Origin: CAZAOY01 sp964486925
GTDB lineage: Bacteria > Bacillota > Clostridia > Oscillospirales > Ruminococcaceae
DNA length: 64,000 nt
Assembly: GCA_964486925.1 (NCBI GenBank)
Contig: CAZAOY010000005.1
Span: 1-64,000 of the forward strand
Direction: 5' to 3'
A model generated the notes under the pieces. That model was not told where the DNA came from. It searched no databases and worked only from the letters and a program-made list of their open reading frames with translations. Shown one piece after another: positions 52,791 through 61,135 of this stretch (positions are counted from its first letter, which is position 1; every line of letters begins with the position of its first letter). Both the position numbers and the translations under genes were made by a program.

Positions 52791-53204
52791 CTAATAAAGT
52801 ATAGTATCTGCCTTAAAACAAAGTATACTATTATTCTATAGTTTTGTCAATAGCTTAGATAAAAGTTAGCATTTAACGAAATAATTAAACTGTTTTTGTA
52901 TGATAGCATAGTGATTTGTATGCATAATAGATAAATATATATTGTAGAATTTAATCTGTAAATGTTAAATCTTAAGATTTGTTAAGGATTTAACGTGTTT
53001 TATAGGTGAAACAATAAAAAATAATATAAAATAGACAAAATAAGATGGTATTATTATACTTTTTCGTGCATTGAAAAATTATCCATAATGTGATATAATA
53101 TATATAAAAATTAATCTAGTTTTAGATTATTATTGTGCAATAACTCAAAGAGTTACTAAGCATATATCTAGTTGTTATGTTACGTTACAGAAAGAAGGAT
53201 GTTA
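52791..53204. other. AT-rich spacer between lipase and ung
   Basis: There is no gene here. On the minus strand TTGACA and TATACT (52822-52850) are separated by 17 bases and point into the 3' end of the lipase gene; a nearly repeated AAAGTATA-x-TAT lies beside it. On the plus strand the ung promoter lies at 53071-53099, followed by small stems TAATCTA/TAGATTA and AACTC/GAGTT. Confidence 0.5.
53071..53099 (+). promoter_or_regulatory. Sigma-A promoter of ung
   Basis: TTGAAA and TATAAT are separated by 17 bases; the leader to the ung start is about 100 bases. Confidence 0.7.
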
Positions 53205-53915
53205 ATGTTTGCGACAGCGATTAATAATGATTGGGACAGCTTTTTCAAAAGGGAGATGAGTAAACAATACTTTACCCGCCTTAAAACTCAACTCGCCCTT
53301 GAATATAAAAACTTTAGTGTGTTGCCGAAGTCAGAGGATGTATTTAAAGCCTTTAAACTAACGCCGCTTAAAAGTGTTAAGGTGGTAATACTTGGTCAAG
53401 ATCCATACTATAACAAGGATAAATCCACAGGGCTAGCCTTTTCGGTTCCTAAATCTGTAAAGATTCCACCAAGTCTACTTAATATATTTAAAGAATTAAA
53501 TGATGATCTTTCGGTACCCATCCCAGATCATGGATGTCTAGAGGGTTGGGCACGTCAGGGGGTACTTTTACTAAACTCACTACTTACCGTTAGGGAGGAT
53601 CACCCTAACTCTCATGTCAATCTAGGTTGGGAAAGCTTTATAAGCAATGCATTAGCTGAGGTTTCTAGCCTTGACCAGCCTGTGGTATTTATCCTATGGG
53701 GCAACAACGCAAAGGCAAAGGCAGGGGTACTTACAAATAAAAACCACCTTGTACTTACAGGATACCATCCAAGCCCTTTATCCGCAAAGCGTGGATTCTT
53801 TGGATGCCGTCACTTCTCTTTAGCAAATAAATTTCTGGTTAATAACGGTGTAGAGCCTATAAATTGGGATGTAAATGCAATTATAGAACACAAGCAGCAG
53901 TTTTTGTTTGTGTAG
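53205..53915 (+). CDS. ung: Uracil-DNA glycosylase (family 1)
   Basis: Ung removes uracil from DNA to start base excision repair. The 236-residue protein has the catalytic water-activating motif VVILGQDPYYNKDKSTGLAFSVP, SLLNIFKEL, the GWARQGVLLLNSLLTVR stretch, VFILWGNNAKAK and the minor-groove loop HPSPLSAKRGFFGCRHF. The ATG follows AAGGA by about 6 bases; in-frame upstream codons, including an ATG two codons before, overlap the ribosome binding site. Confidence 0.96.
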   Translation: MFATAINNDWDSFFKREMSKQYFTRLKTQLALEYKNFSVLPKSEDVFKAFKLTPLKSVKVVILGQDPYYNKDKSTGLAFSVPKSVKIPPSLLNIFKELNDDLSVPIPDHGCLEGWARQGVLLLNSLLTVREDHPNSHVNLGWESFISNALAEVSSLDQPVVFILWGNNAKAKAGVLTNKNHLVLTGYHPSPLSAKRGFFGCRHFSLANKFLVNNGVEPINWDVNAIIEHKQQFLFV

Positions 53916-54054
53916 GTTTTGATATTGCTTGCTATCTTTACATATTAAATGATTAATACAGCATGAGCAAAACAAAGCATTTGAGCGTAAAATAGATTAT
54001 ACCTTAATAATTATAGCCGTATTTTTAGTAAAATAAAAATATCTGTATAAACTA

Positions 54055-54083
54055 TTGACAAATTGTGTTTTTTAATGTAGAAT
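54055..54083 (+). promoter_or_regulatory. Sigma-A promoter of the pot operon
   Basis: TTGACA and TAGAAT are separated by 17 bases. The expected transcript starts near 54090, just before a long stem-loop. Confidence 0.78.
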
Positions 54084-54099
54084 TTAGTTGGGGTTTTGT

Positions 54100-54149
54100 G
54101 CCCATACTAATACTGTAGGACTTTAATGGACTTCGCTATTAGTATGGGC
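54100..54149 (+). ncRNA. Long 5'-UTR stem-loop before potA
   Basis: GCCCATACTAATA and TATTAGTATGGGC form a perfect 13-bp stem around a 24-base loop that contains GGACT twice. It starts about 10 bases into the predicted transcript and ends 35 bases before potA. There is no U run, so it is not a terminator. It could be an mRNA-stabilising or ligand- or protein-binding 5' structure; I know no named riboswitch with this form. Confidence 0.55.
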
Positions 54150-54184
54150 ATATTGCTTACATATTATTAAAGGAGCGTTGATAA

Positions 54185-55579
54185 ATGAAAACAAACAAAG
54201 ACATATTAGTGGATTTAAAGGGTGTTACAATGTCTTATGAGGATGATCTTATCCTTGACCACATCGATTTAAAGGTGTTAGATAAAGAGTTTGTTACACT
54301 GCTAGGTCCATCAGGTTGCGGAAAGACCACGACATTAAGGGTGATTGGTGGATTTATATCACCAGACAGCGGTGATGTCTTTCTTGAGGGCAAGCGGATT
54401 AATGATATCCCCCCACATAAGCGGCCAATTAATACTGTTTTTCAAAAATACGCTTTATTCCCACACTTAAATGTGTTTGAAAATGTAGCTTTTGGGCTTA
54501 GGGTAAATAAAGTTCCAAAAGATGAAATTGTAACTAGGGTAAAGAAGATGCTTGAAATTGTTGATCTTAAGGGCTTTGAAAGACGAAGGGTTACAAGGCT
54601 TTCAGGCGGTCAGCAACAACGTGTGGCGATTGCACGTGCTTTGGTAAACCATCCTAAAATCCTGCTTTTAGATGAGCCGCTTGGGGCGCTTGATCTAAAG
54701 CTTAGAAAAGAGATGCAGCTAGAGCTTAAAAAGATACAAAAGCAGCTTTCCATTACCTTTATATATGTAACCCACGACCAAGAGGAAGCGCTTACCATGT
54801 CGGATACCATCGTGGTTATGAAGGACGGTGTAATTCAGCAGATCGGTACGCCTGAAGATATCTACAATGAGCCTAAAAACGCATTCGTTGCTGATTTTAT
54901 CGGGGAGAGTAACATCTTCGACGGCACAATGATAGATGACTACCTTGTATCCTTCTCGGGGCAACAGTTTAGGTGCTCTGACAAAGGGTTTGATAAAAAT
55001 CAGCCGGTTGACGTTGTAATAAGACCGGAAGATATAACGCTATCGTCTAAGGAAAACTCCTCCCATCTATGGGGTGAGGTAACTGGGGTAGTGTTTAAGG
55101 GTGTGCACTATGAGATGAACGTTGTCTGTAACGGTCTAAACTGGATGGTGCATTCCACAAAATCTCAAAACATCGGTGACTTTGTAGGGATAATGTTAAC
55201 CCCAGAGGATATCCATATAATGAACAAGCTGTTTAAGGGAGATACTAACATTGTAAGCGGTGTTGTCACCGAGGAGAATACAATAGAGTTCTTTGATATT
55301 ACCTTTACAAGGGATAACCTAGGACTTGATGTTGGTACGAAGGTAACCCTTAACATATCACCTAAGGATATCGAGGTTGTTTCCCTTGATATTGCAGATC
55401 TTAGGGTTTATCTTGAATCCCTTATCTACAAGGGTGCGTACAACGAGCTTATCGTCTTTACAAACGATAAGAGCATTATGCTGCATTCACAAAATGATGA
55501 ACAGGTTGCAACCGACATCGGTATTAAATTTAACTTTGACAATATTGTCATAACTCCTACAGCAAAGTCGGAGGTGTAG
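54185..55579 (+). CDS. potA: Polyamine ABC transporter ATPase
   Basis: The ATPase powers spermidine/putrescine import. Residues ~1-240 form the ATPase with GPSGCGKTT, VFQKYALFPHLNVFENVAFGL, RLSGGQQQRVAIARAL, ILLLDEPLGALD and THDQEEALTMSD, followed by DFIGESNIFDG. At 464 residues it is about 100 longer than the usual PotA; the extra C-terminal part looks like two TOBE-like modules in tandem (one after RPEDITL, one after SPKDIEVV), possibly for substrate-side regulation. GGAGCG precedes the ATG. Confidence 0.93.
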   Translation: MKTNKDILVDLKGVTMSYEDDLILDHIDLKVLDKEFVTLLGPSGCGKTTTLRVIGGFISPDSGDVFLEGKRINDIPPHKRPINTVFQKYALFPHLNVFENVAFGLRVNKVPKDEIVTRVKKMLEIVDLKGFERRRVTRLSGGQQQRVAIARALVNHPKILLLDEPLGALDLKLRKEMQLELKKIQKQLSITFIYVTHDQEEALTMSDTIVVMKDGVIQQIGTPEDIYNEPKNAFVADFIGESNIFDGTMIDDYLVSFSGQQFRCSDKGFDKNQPVDVVIRPEDITLSSKENSSHLWGEVTGVVFKGVHYEMNVVCNGLNWMVHSTKSQNIGDFVGIMLTPEDIHIMNKLFKGDTNIVSGVVTEENTIEFFDITFTRDNLGLDVGTKVTLNISPKDIEVVSLDIADLRVYLESLIYKGAYNELIVFTNDKSIMLHSQNDEQVATDIGIKFNFDNIVITPTAKSEV

Positions 55580-55582
55580 CGG

Positions 55583-56395
55583 ATGTTAAAGAGTAAAAAT
55601 TCAGCACTCCCTTATGTTATCTGGAGCGGGGTGTTTATCGTTGTACCGTTAATACTAGTGGTAATCTTTGCATTTACCACTAGTGACGGACAGTTTACCA
55701 TAAAGAATATTACCGCTATCGGAAAGTATTCCCCTATCTTTATAAAATCCTTAAACCTTGCTCTAATAGCAACGGTTATCTGTCTGCTACTGGCATTTCC
55801 GTTAGCGTTTTTGTTAACACGTATGGAGGAGAAGAATCAAAGTCTTTTGCTTATACTACTTATGCTTCCTATGTGGATGAACTTTTTGCTTAGGACCTAT
55901 GGTTGGATGACCCTTATTGAGAATGAGGGGATTATTAACAGCTTCTTTAGGTTTATCGGGATTGGAACAGTGCAGATGATCAACACCCAAGGGGCGGTGG
56001 TACTAGGGATGGTTTATAACTATATCCCGTTTATGATACTGCCACTCTATTCTATTATGGTTAAGATCGATAAATCCACTATAGAGGCGGCGCAGGATCT
56101 AGGCGCTAACTCTATCAGTATCCTATTTAAGGTGATAATACCACTAAGCACACCTGGGATTGTTTCGGGTGTTACAATGGTGTTTGTGCCGTCGGTTAGT
56201 ACCTTTATCATCTCTAAGATGTTAGGTGGCGGTAGCAACATGTTAATCGGTGACCTGATTGAACAGCAGTTTTTTGGAACCTACAACCCAAATTTAGGTT
56301 CGGGGATTGCGTTAATCTTAATGATTATCATGCTACTGCTAATGGGCATTATGACCTCCCTTGACGACAATGCAATGGAGGGTATGATTGTATAG
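55583..56395 (+). CDS. potB: Polyamine ABC transporter permease, PotB type
   Basis: A 270-residue permease with six membrane helices. MLPMWMNFLLRTYGWMTLI and the cytoplasmic EAA loop EAAQDLGANSISILFKVIIPLSTPGIVSG are characteristic of PotB. It starts three bases after the potA stop, so translation is coupled. PotC follows after 41 bases. Confidence 0.93.
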   Translation: MLKSKNSALPYVIWSGVFIVVPLILVVIFAFTTSDGQFTIKNITAIGKYSPIFIKSLNLALIATVICLLLAFPLAFLLTRMEEKNQSLLLILLMLPMWMNFLLRTYGWMTLIENEGIINSFFRFIGIGTVQMINTQGAVVLGMVYNYIPFMILPLYSIMVKIDKSTIEAAQDLGANSISILFKVIIPLSTPGIVSGVTMVFVPSVSTFIISKMLGGGSNMLIGDLIEQQFFGTYNPNLGSGIALILMIIMLLLMGIMTSLDDNAMEGMIV

Positions 56396-56436
56396 CTTTT
56401 TAGCTTACAATACAGATGGATGAAAGGAATTAACCA

Positions 56437-57222
56437 ATGAAGAAGTTAACCTCTAGGATATACATTACTATAATATATATCTTTTTATATGCGCCTATTG
56501 TTGTGCTGATTGTGTTCTCCTTCAACGAATCTAAGAGCCGGTCAAACTTCACTGGGTTTACCCTTAAATGGTATAAGGAGCTTGTTTCCAATGAGCTTAT
56601 ATTAAACTCCTTTAGAAACACCATAATTGTGGCGGTGGTAGCCTCTATCCTAGCGACCGTTATCGGGACGATCGCATCACTCGGGATTAGCAATATGAAC
56701 AAGCGGTCTAAGGGGGTTGTAATGAACGTTACCTACCTGCCTGTTATAAACCCCGAGATCGTTACAGGGATATCCTTAATGCTTTTGTTTGTATACATAA
56801 GCCAGTTTTTAGGGATTGAGTTAGGGTTTTGGTCGGTAACTATTGCGCACATTACCTTTAGCCTGCCTTACGTTATACTAAACGTACTCCCTAAGCTTCG
56901 GCAGATGGATATAAGGCTTTATGAGGCGGCGATGGATCTGGGATGTAGCCCAAACAGAGCGTTTTACAAGGTGGTTGTACCGGAGATTTTACCTGGAATT
57001 ATGTCAGGATTTTTAATGGCATTTACCTTCTCGATAGACGACTTTATCATAACCTACTTTACCAGTGGAAGCGCATTTCAGACACTACCGGTTACCATCT
57101 ACTCTATGATGAGGAGAAAGGTTAACCCGCAGGTAAACGCACTTTCAGCTATAATATTTATGGTGGTGCTTGTACTGCTTTTACTGTCGCATCAAAATGA
57201 CCTTAGAAAGGCTAAGCGATAA
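56437..57222 (+). CDS. potC: Polyamine ABC transporter permease, PotC type
   Basis: A 261-residue permease with six helices and the PotC opening YITIIYIFLYAPIVVLIVFSFN; the coupling loop is EAAMDLGCSPNRAFYKVVVPEILPGIMSGFLMAFTFSIDDFIITYF, including the SIDDF motif. AAAGGA is upstream. About 90 bases with a hairpin separate it from the binding protein gene. Confidence 0.93.
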   Translation: MKKLTSRIYITIIYIFLYAPIVVLIVFSFNESKSRSNFTGFTLKWYKELVSNELILNSFRNTIIVAVVASILATVIGTIASLGISNMNKRSKGVVMNVTYLPVINPEIVTGISLMLLFVYISQFLGIELGFWSVTIAHITFSLPYVILNVLPKLRQMDIRLYEAAMDLGCSPNRAFYKVVVPEILPGIMSGFLMAFTFSIDDFIITYFTSGSAFQTLPVTIYSMMRRKVNPQVNALSAIIFMVVLVLLLLSHQNDLRKAKR

Positions 57223-57261
57223 GGGCGATAAATCTAGTCAAAATTATGAAAGGAGTCTTTG

Positions 57262-57296
57262 TACAAAGTAAGACGGCATTAGTGCCGTTTCTTGTA
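57262..57296 (+). repeat. potC-potD intercistronic hairpin
   Basis: ACGGCA-TTAG-TGCCGT forms the inner stem and TACAA/TTGTA the outer one. It stands between an isolated AAAGGAG and the potD ribosome binding site and may set the expression ratio of binding protein and permeases. Confidence 0.5.
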
Positions 57297-57312
57297 TGGA
57301 GCGTGGTCAAAT

Positions 57313-58509
57313 ATGAAACGAATTGTGGCTATTGCTATAGTCTGTGTGCTGATACTTGCGGTAATACTGCCTGTAATGGTTAATGTGTTTGCTGTAAAGG
57401 TATCTGCAAAGGAAGCGGTAACCGAGCTTCGGGTGTTTAACTGGGGTGAGTATATCGCAAACGGTGAGGACGAATCCTTAGACGTTATAAAGGAGTTTGA
57501 GAAGCAAAACGAGGATATAAAGATAACCTACACCACCTTTGCAACCAACGAGGAGATGTACGCAAAGATCGCTAACGGCTCAGCTAACTATGATGTTATC
57601 ATCCCGTCGGATTACATGATTGAAAAGATGATAAGCGAAAACCTTTTAGCAAAGCTTGATAAAACTAAGCTTGATAACTTTAAATACATCGATGAGGATG
57701 TAAAACATCTAGGGTTTGACCTTAACAACGACTACTCTGTACCATATACCTGGGGGACGGTAGGGATAATCTACAACAAAGAGCAGGTTACCGTACCGGT
57801 GGACAGCTGGGATATCCTATGGGATATGAACTACACAGGGCAGATACTGATGTTTGACAACCCGCGCGACGCCTTTGCTATCGCCGCTAAAAAGCTGGGT
57901 TACAGCATTAACAGCACCGATAACAACGAGATTAAGCGGATGGGCGATGAGCTTAAGCGTCAAAAGCCTGTACTTCAAGCCTATGTAATGGATGAGATAT
58001 TTAACAAGCTTTCAAGCGGGGAAGCTTTAATCGCACCGTACTATGCAGGGGATGCAATCACCATGATAGAGGATAACCCTGATCTGGACTTTGTTGTGCC
58101 AAAGGAGGGGACTAACCAGTTTGTGGACTCTATGTGTATATTAGAATCCTCAAAGAACAAGGACGCGGCGCATAGGTTTATTAACTTTATGCTAGACCCC
58201 GAGATAATGGCGGAGAATATCGGATATATCGGTTACTCTAGCCCATCGACAGCGGCAAGAGAGCTACTGGATGATGAGATGAAGAACAACCCGATTTCAT
58301 ACCCTCCAAAGGAGATTATCGAAGCATGCGAAGCGTTTGTAGCGCTACCAAAGGAAACGCTAACCTATATGCAGGATATCTGGATTGAGGTTAAGGCAGA
58401 GGATAAGGACAGCTCCTCCACACTGGTGCTTATTATTATAATACTGGTGGTTATTATAGGGCTAGGGGCGATATACGTAATAAGACTTAAAAAGAAGGAA
58501 CAGTATTAA
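57313..58509 (+). CDS. potD: Polyamine-binding protein with C-terminal membrane anchor
   Basis: A 398-residue PotD/PotF-family solute-binding protein: ELRVFNWGEYIANGEDESLDVIKEFEKQNEDIKI, ANYDVIIPSDYMIEKM, NDYSVPYTWGTVGIIYNK, DNPRDAFAIAAKKLGYS and MCILESSKNKDAAHRFINFMLDPE. The N-terminus has one hydrophobic helix but no lipobox cysteine, and the C-terminus ends in a second hydrophobic helix (LVLIIIILVVIIGLGAIYVI) followed by RLKKKEQY. The binding domain would thus be held to the outer membrane face by a C-terminal anchor instead of by a lipid. The ATG follows GGAG by 11 bases. Confidence 0.92.
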   Translation: MKRIVAIAIVCVLILAVILPVMVNVFAVKVSAKEAVTELRVFNWGEYIANGEDESLDVIKEFEKQNEDIKITYTTFATNEEMYAKIANGSANYDVIIPSDYMIEKMISENLLAKLDKTKLDNFKYIDEDVKHLGFDLNNDYSVPYTWGTVGIIYNKEQVTVPVDSWDILWDMNYTGQILMFDNPRDAFAIAAKKLGYSINSTDNNEIKRMGDELKRQKPVLQAYVMDEIFNKLSSGEALIAPYYAGDAITMIEDNPDLDFVVPKEGTNQFVDSMCILESSKNKDAAHRFINFMLDPEIMAENIGYIGYSSPSTAARELLDDEMKNNPISYPPKEIIEACEAFVALPKETLTYMQDIWIEVKAEDKDSSSTLVLIIIILVVIIGLGAIYVIRLKKKEQY

Positions 58510-58552
58510 TCTAGTAGTAATATATAAAGATAGATAAAAATGGGGGATTAAT

Positions 58553-60865
58553 ATGAAATTTACGTTAGGACAGTGGATGGCACTAAAAAACCATACAGTT
58601 AACTATCCTGTACAGGTGTATGACCACAGCTTTGAGGACGGGATACTCACTATCTACGCACCAATTCGCCCTGTACAGGGCAGAGCGAATACCATTGATC
58701 AGGGGATGATGGTGCTACGGTATTCTGGGGCTATGGAGGATGTAATCCGAGTGGAGGTAAAGCACTATATCGGGGAGAGGGTTAGAAAGCCCGAGTTTTC
58801 ACTAAACATGGATAAAAGCTGTAATGTCAGCTGTGAGAAAACCGATAACAGCATTATCTTTACCGCAGGTAAAACCAAGGCGGTTATATCGCTAAACCCA
58901 TTCACTACCGCATACTACTACGAGGATAGACTACTAACCACCGCACCGCATAGAGCAACCGCAAACATCATAAACGACAACGAGGAGGTGTACACCAGAG
59001 AACAGCTATCCCTTTCTGTTGGGGAGTGTGTATACGGACTAGGCGAGCGGTTTATACCGTTTGTACGTAACGGTCAGGTGGTGGATATGTGGAACGAGGA
59101 CGGCGGAACATCCTCCCAGATATCCTATAAAAACATACCGTTTTATCTTACTAATAGAGGATATGGTGTATTTGTTAACAGCAGTGGCAACGTATCCTAC
59201 GAGGTGGCTTCAGAGCATACACAGCGGGTGCAGTTCTCGCTAAAGGGTGAAGGACTTGACTACTTTATAATCGGTGCTGATGATATGAAGGGGACTTTGG
59301 CGAGGTATGTACAGCTTACAGGGCAGGTAGCAATACCGCCTGCATGGTCGTTTGGGTTATGGCTGTCTACCTCCTTTACCACAAACTATGATGAAGCTAC
59401 CGTAATGAGCTTTATCGATGGGATGAAACAGCGTGATATCCCACTCCATGTGTTTCATTTTGACTGCTTTTGGATGAAGGAGTTTGAGTGGTGTAACTTT
59501 GAATGGGATAAGGATGTCTTCCCTGACCCGCAGGGAATGCTTTCTCGTATAAAGGAGAAGGGGTTACAGGTTTGTGTCTGGATTAATCCGTATATTGCTC
59601 AAAAGAGCAAGCTTTTTAATGAAGGCATAGAGAGAGGGTATCTGCTAAAAAAGCCAAATGGCGACGTATTCCAGTGGGATCGTTGGCAAGCGGGGATGGC
59701 ACTGGTGGACTTTACAAATCCCGATGCTTATAGGTGGTATCAAGATAAGCTAGCAGTGCTTATGGAGATGGGGGTTGACACCTTTAAGACGGATTTTGGC
59801 GAAAGAATCCCTACCGATGTGGTGTACCACAATAATGCTGACCCCGAAAAGATGCATAACTACTATACATACCTATATAACGAGTGCGTGTTCTCGCTGA
59901 TTAAACAAAAGAAGGGTGAGAACAAGGCGGCGGTGTTTGCAAGGAGCGCTACGGTTGGCGGGCAGAAGTTTCCCGTTCACTGGGGCGGGGACTGCTGGGC
60001 GACCTATGAATCGATGGCGGAGAGCCTACGTGGGGGACTATCACTCTGCATGAGCGGGTTTAGCTTTTGGAGCCACGATATCGGCGGGTTTGAAGCTACC
60101 GCCTCACCCGACGTATATAAACGCTGGGCGGCGTTTGGACTACTCTCCTCCCATAGCAGACTGCACGGAAGCACCTCATATCGTGTACCTTGGGTGTATG
60201 ATGATGAGGCGGTGGAGGTACTGCGCTACTTCACAAAGCTAAAATGTACCCTTATGCCGTACCTGTTCGCTAATGCCAATAACTCCCACATAAGCGGGAT
60301 ACCGATGATGCGGTCGATGATACTGGAGTTTCCAAACAATACCGCCTGCCGCTATATCGACACCCAGTATATGCTAGGGGATAGCCTAATGGTATGCCCG
60401 ATCCTAAACCCACAAGGGGAGGCGGATTTCTACTTACCAGAGGGAGTTTGGACAGATTTTATCACTAATGAAACGCTAATAGGCGGACGCTACTACAATA
60501 GAAGCTGCAACTTTACAGAGATTCCGCTCTACGCAAAGCAGAACACTATTGTAGCGGTAGGGGATAAAGACAGCGAGGTAGAGTACGACTATACGAATGG
60601 TACAGAGTATCATCTATTCAACCTACAGGACGGATGTACCGCTACAGCTAAGGTTATCGATACCGAATGTAGCTTAGTTAATACCATTGCCGCCACTAGA
60701 GAGGGTAATGTTATAAGCGTTACTATAGATGACATAAGCAAACCATTAAGTCTACTTATACGAGGTAAGGTAGAAGTAACGGCTGTAACATACGGTAGCT
60801 TTACCCAAACTGAATTAGGGGTTAGAGTTATCCCAACTAAGGGAGAGTTTACTATTACGATATAG
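58553..60865 (+). CDS. yicI: Alpha-xylosidase (GH31, YicI-like)
   Basis: A 770-residue GH31 enzyme that removes alpha-xylose from isoprimeverose and xyloglucan oligosaccharides. Length and motifs follow E. coli YicI closely: opening MKFTLGQWMALKNHTV, nucleophile Asp414 in TFKTDFGERIPTDV, acid/base Asp480 in WGGDCWATYESM, and GFSFWSHDIGGFE. No signal peptide, so it acts on imported oligosaccharides. GGGGGA precedes the ATG. No xyloglucan transporter is next to it in this window. Confidence 0.92.
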   Translation: MKFTLGQWMALKNHTVNYPVQVYDHSFEDGILTIYAPIRPVQGRANTIDQGMMVLRYSGAMEDVIRVEVKHYIGERVRKPEFSLNMDKSCNVSCEKTDNSIIFTAGKTKAVISLNPFTTAYYYEDRLLTTAPHRATANIINDNEEVYTREQLSLSVGECVYGLGERFIPFVRNGQVVDMWNEDGGTSSQISYKNIPFYLTNRGYGVFVNSSGNVSYEVASEHTQRVQFSLKGEGLDYFIIGADDMKGTLARYVQLTGQVAIPPAWSFGLWLSTSFTTNYDEATVMSFIDGMKQRDIPLHVFHFDCFWMKEFEWCNFEWDKDVFPDPQGMLSRIKEKGLQVCVWINPYIAQKSKLFNEGIERGYLLKKPNGDVFQWDRWQAGMALVDFTNPDAYRWYQDKLAVLMEMGVDTFKTDFGERIPTDVVYHNNADPEKMHNYYTYLYNECVFSLIKQKKGENKAAVFARSATVGGQKFPVHWGGDCWATYESMAESLRGGLSLCMSGFSFWSHDIGGFEATASPDVYKRWAAFGLLSSHSRLHGSTSYRVPWVYDDEAVEVLRYFTKLKCTLMPYLFANANNSHISGIPMMRSMILEFPNNTACRYIDTQYMLGDSLMVCPILNPQGEADFYLPEGVWTDFITNETLIGGRYYNRSCNFTEIPLYAKQNTIVAVGDKDSEVEYDYTNGTEYHLFNLQDGCTATAKVIDTECSLVNTIAATREGNVISVTIDDISKPLSLLIRGKVEVTAVTYGSFTQTELGVRVIPTKGEFTITI

Positions 60866-60919
60866 ATTATATAAAGGTTATCTTAATCAGCAAAGCCTAA
60901 TAAAAGGGACATCGGATAC

Positions 60920-60981
60920 TATATGTTGTGGTAGTATCAATAGTTTACCACAGCATATAGGGTTCGCATTTTATGCGAACC
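60920..60981. repeat. Two adjacent palindromes after yicI
   Basis: TATATGTTGTGGTA and TACCACAGCATATA form a 14-bp stem (one G-U) with a 12-base loop, followed after one base by GGTTCGCAT-TTT-ATGCGAACC, the same 9-bp palindrome as near 6.2 kb. No T run follows either one. Confidence 0.65.
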
Positions 60982-60992
60982 GTGTTTCGTTA

Positions 60993-61095
60993 TATTACCT
61001 CGGCACTTAAATGTAGCAAGTTTTCTTTTTGAATTTACAGCTAATAGTGCAAGGACTTCTTAGCATAGCGTCTACCGCTAAGTGCCTAGGTAATA
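60993..61095. mobile_element. MITE-like element, copy B (103 bp)
   Basis: The ends TATTACCTCGGCACTTA and TAAGTGCCTAGGTAATA are inverted repeats with one unpaired position. The element matches the reverse complement of copy A in its ends and in internal blocks AATGT-GC-AGTTT and AATTT-ACAGC-AATA. It ends 40 bases before the larE-like start, so it may contribute to that gene's leader. Confidence 0.68.
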
Positions 61096-61135
61096 GACTT
61101 TATTTTGATAGATGTGTAAAGAAAGAGGTTGTACT

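Noticed and set aside
54100..54149. Intrinsic terminator before potA
   Set aside because: The stem is perfect but is not followed by a T run.
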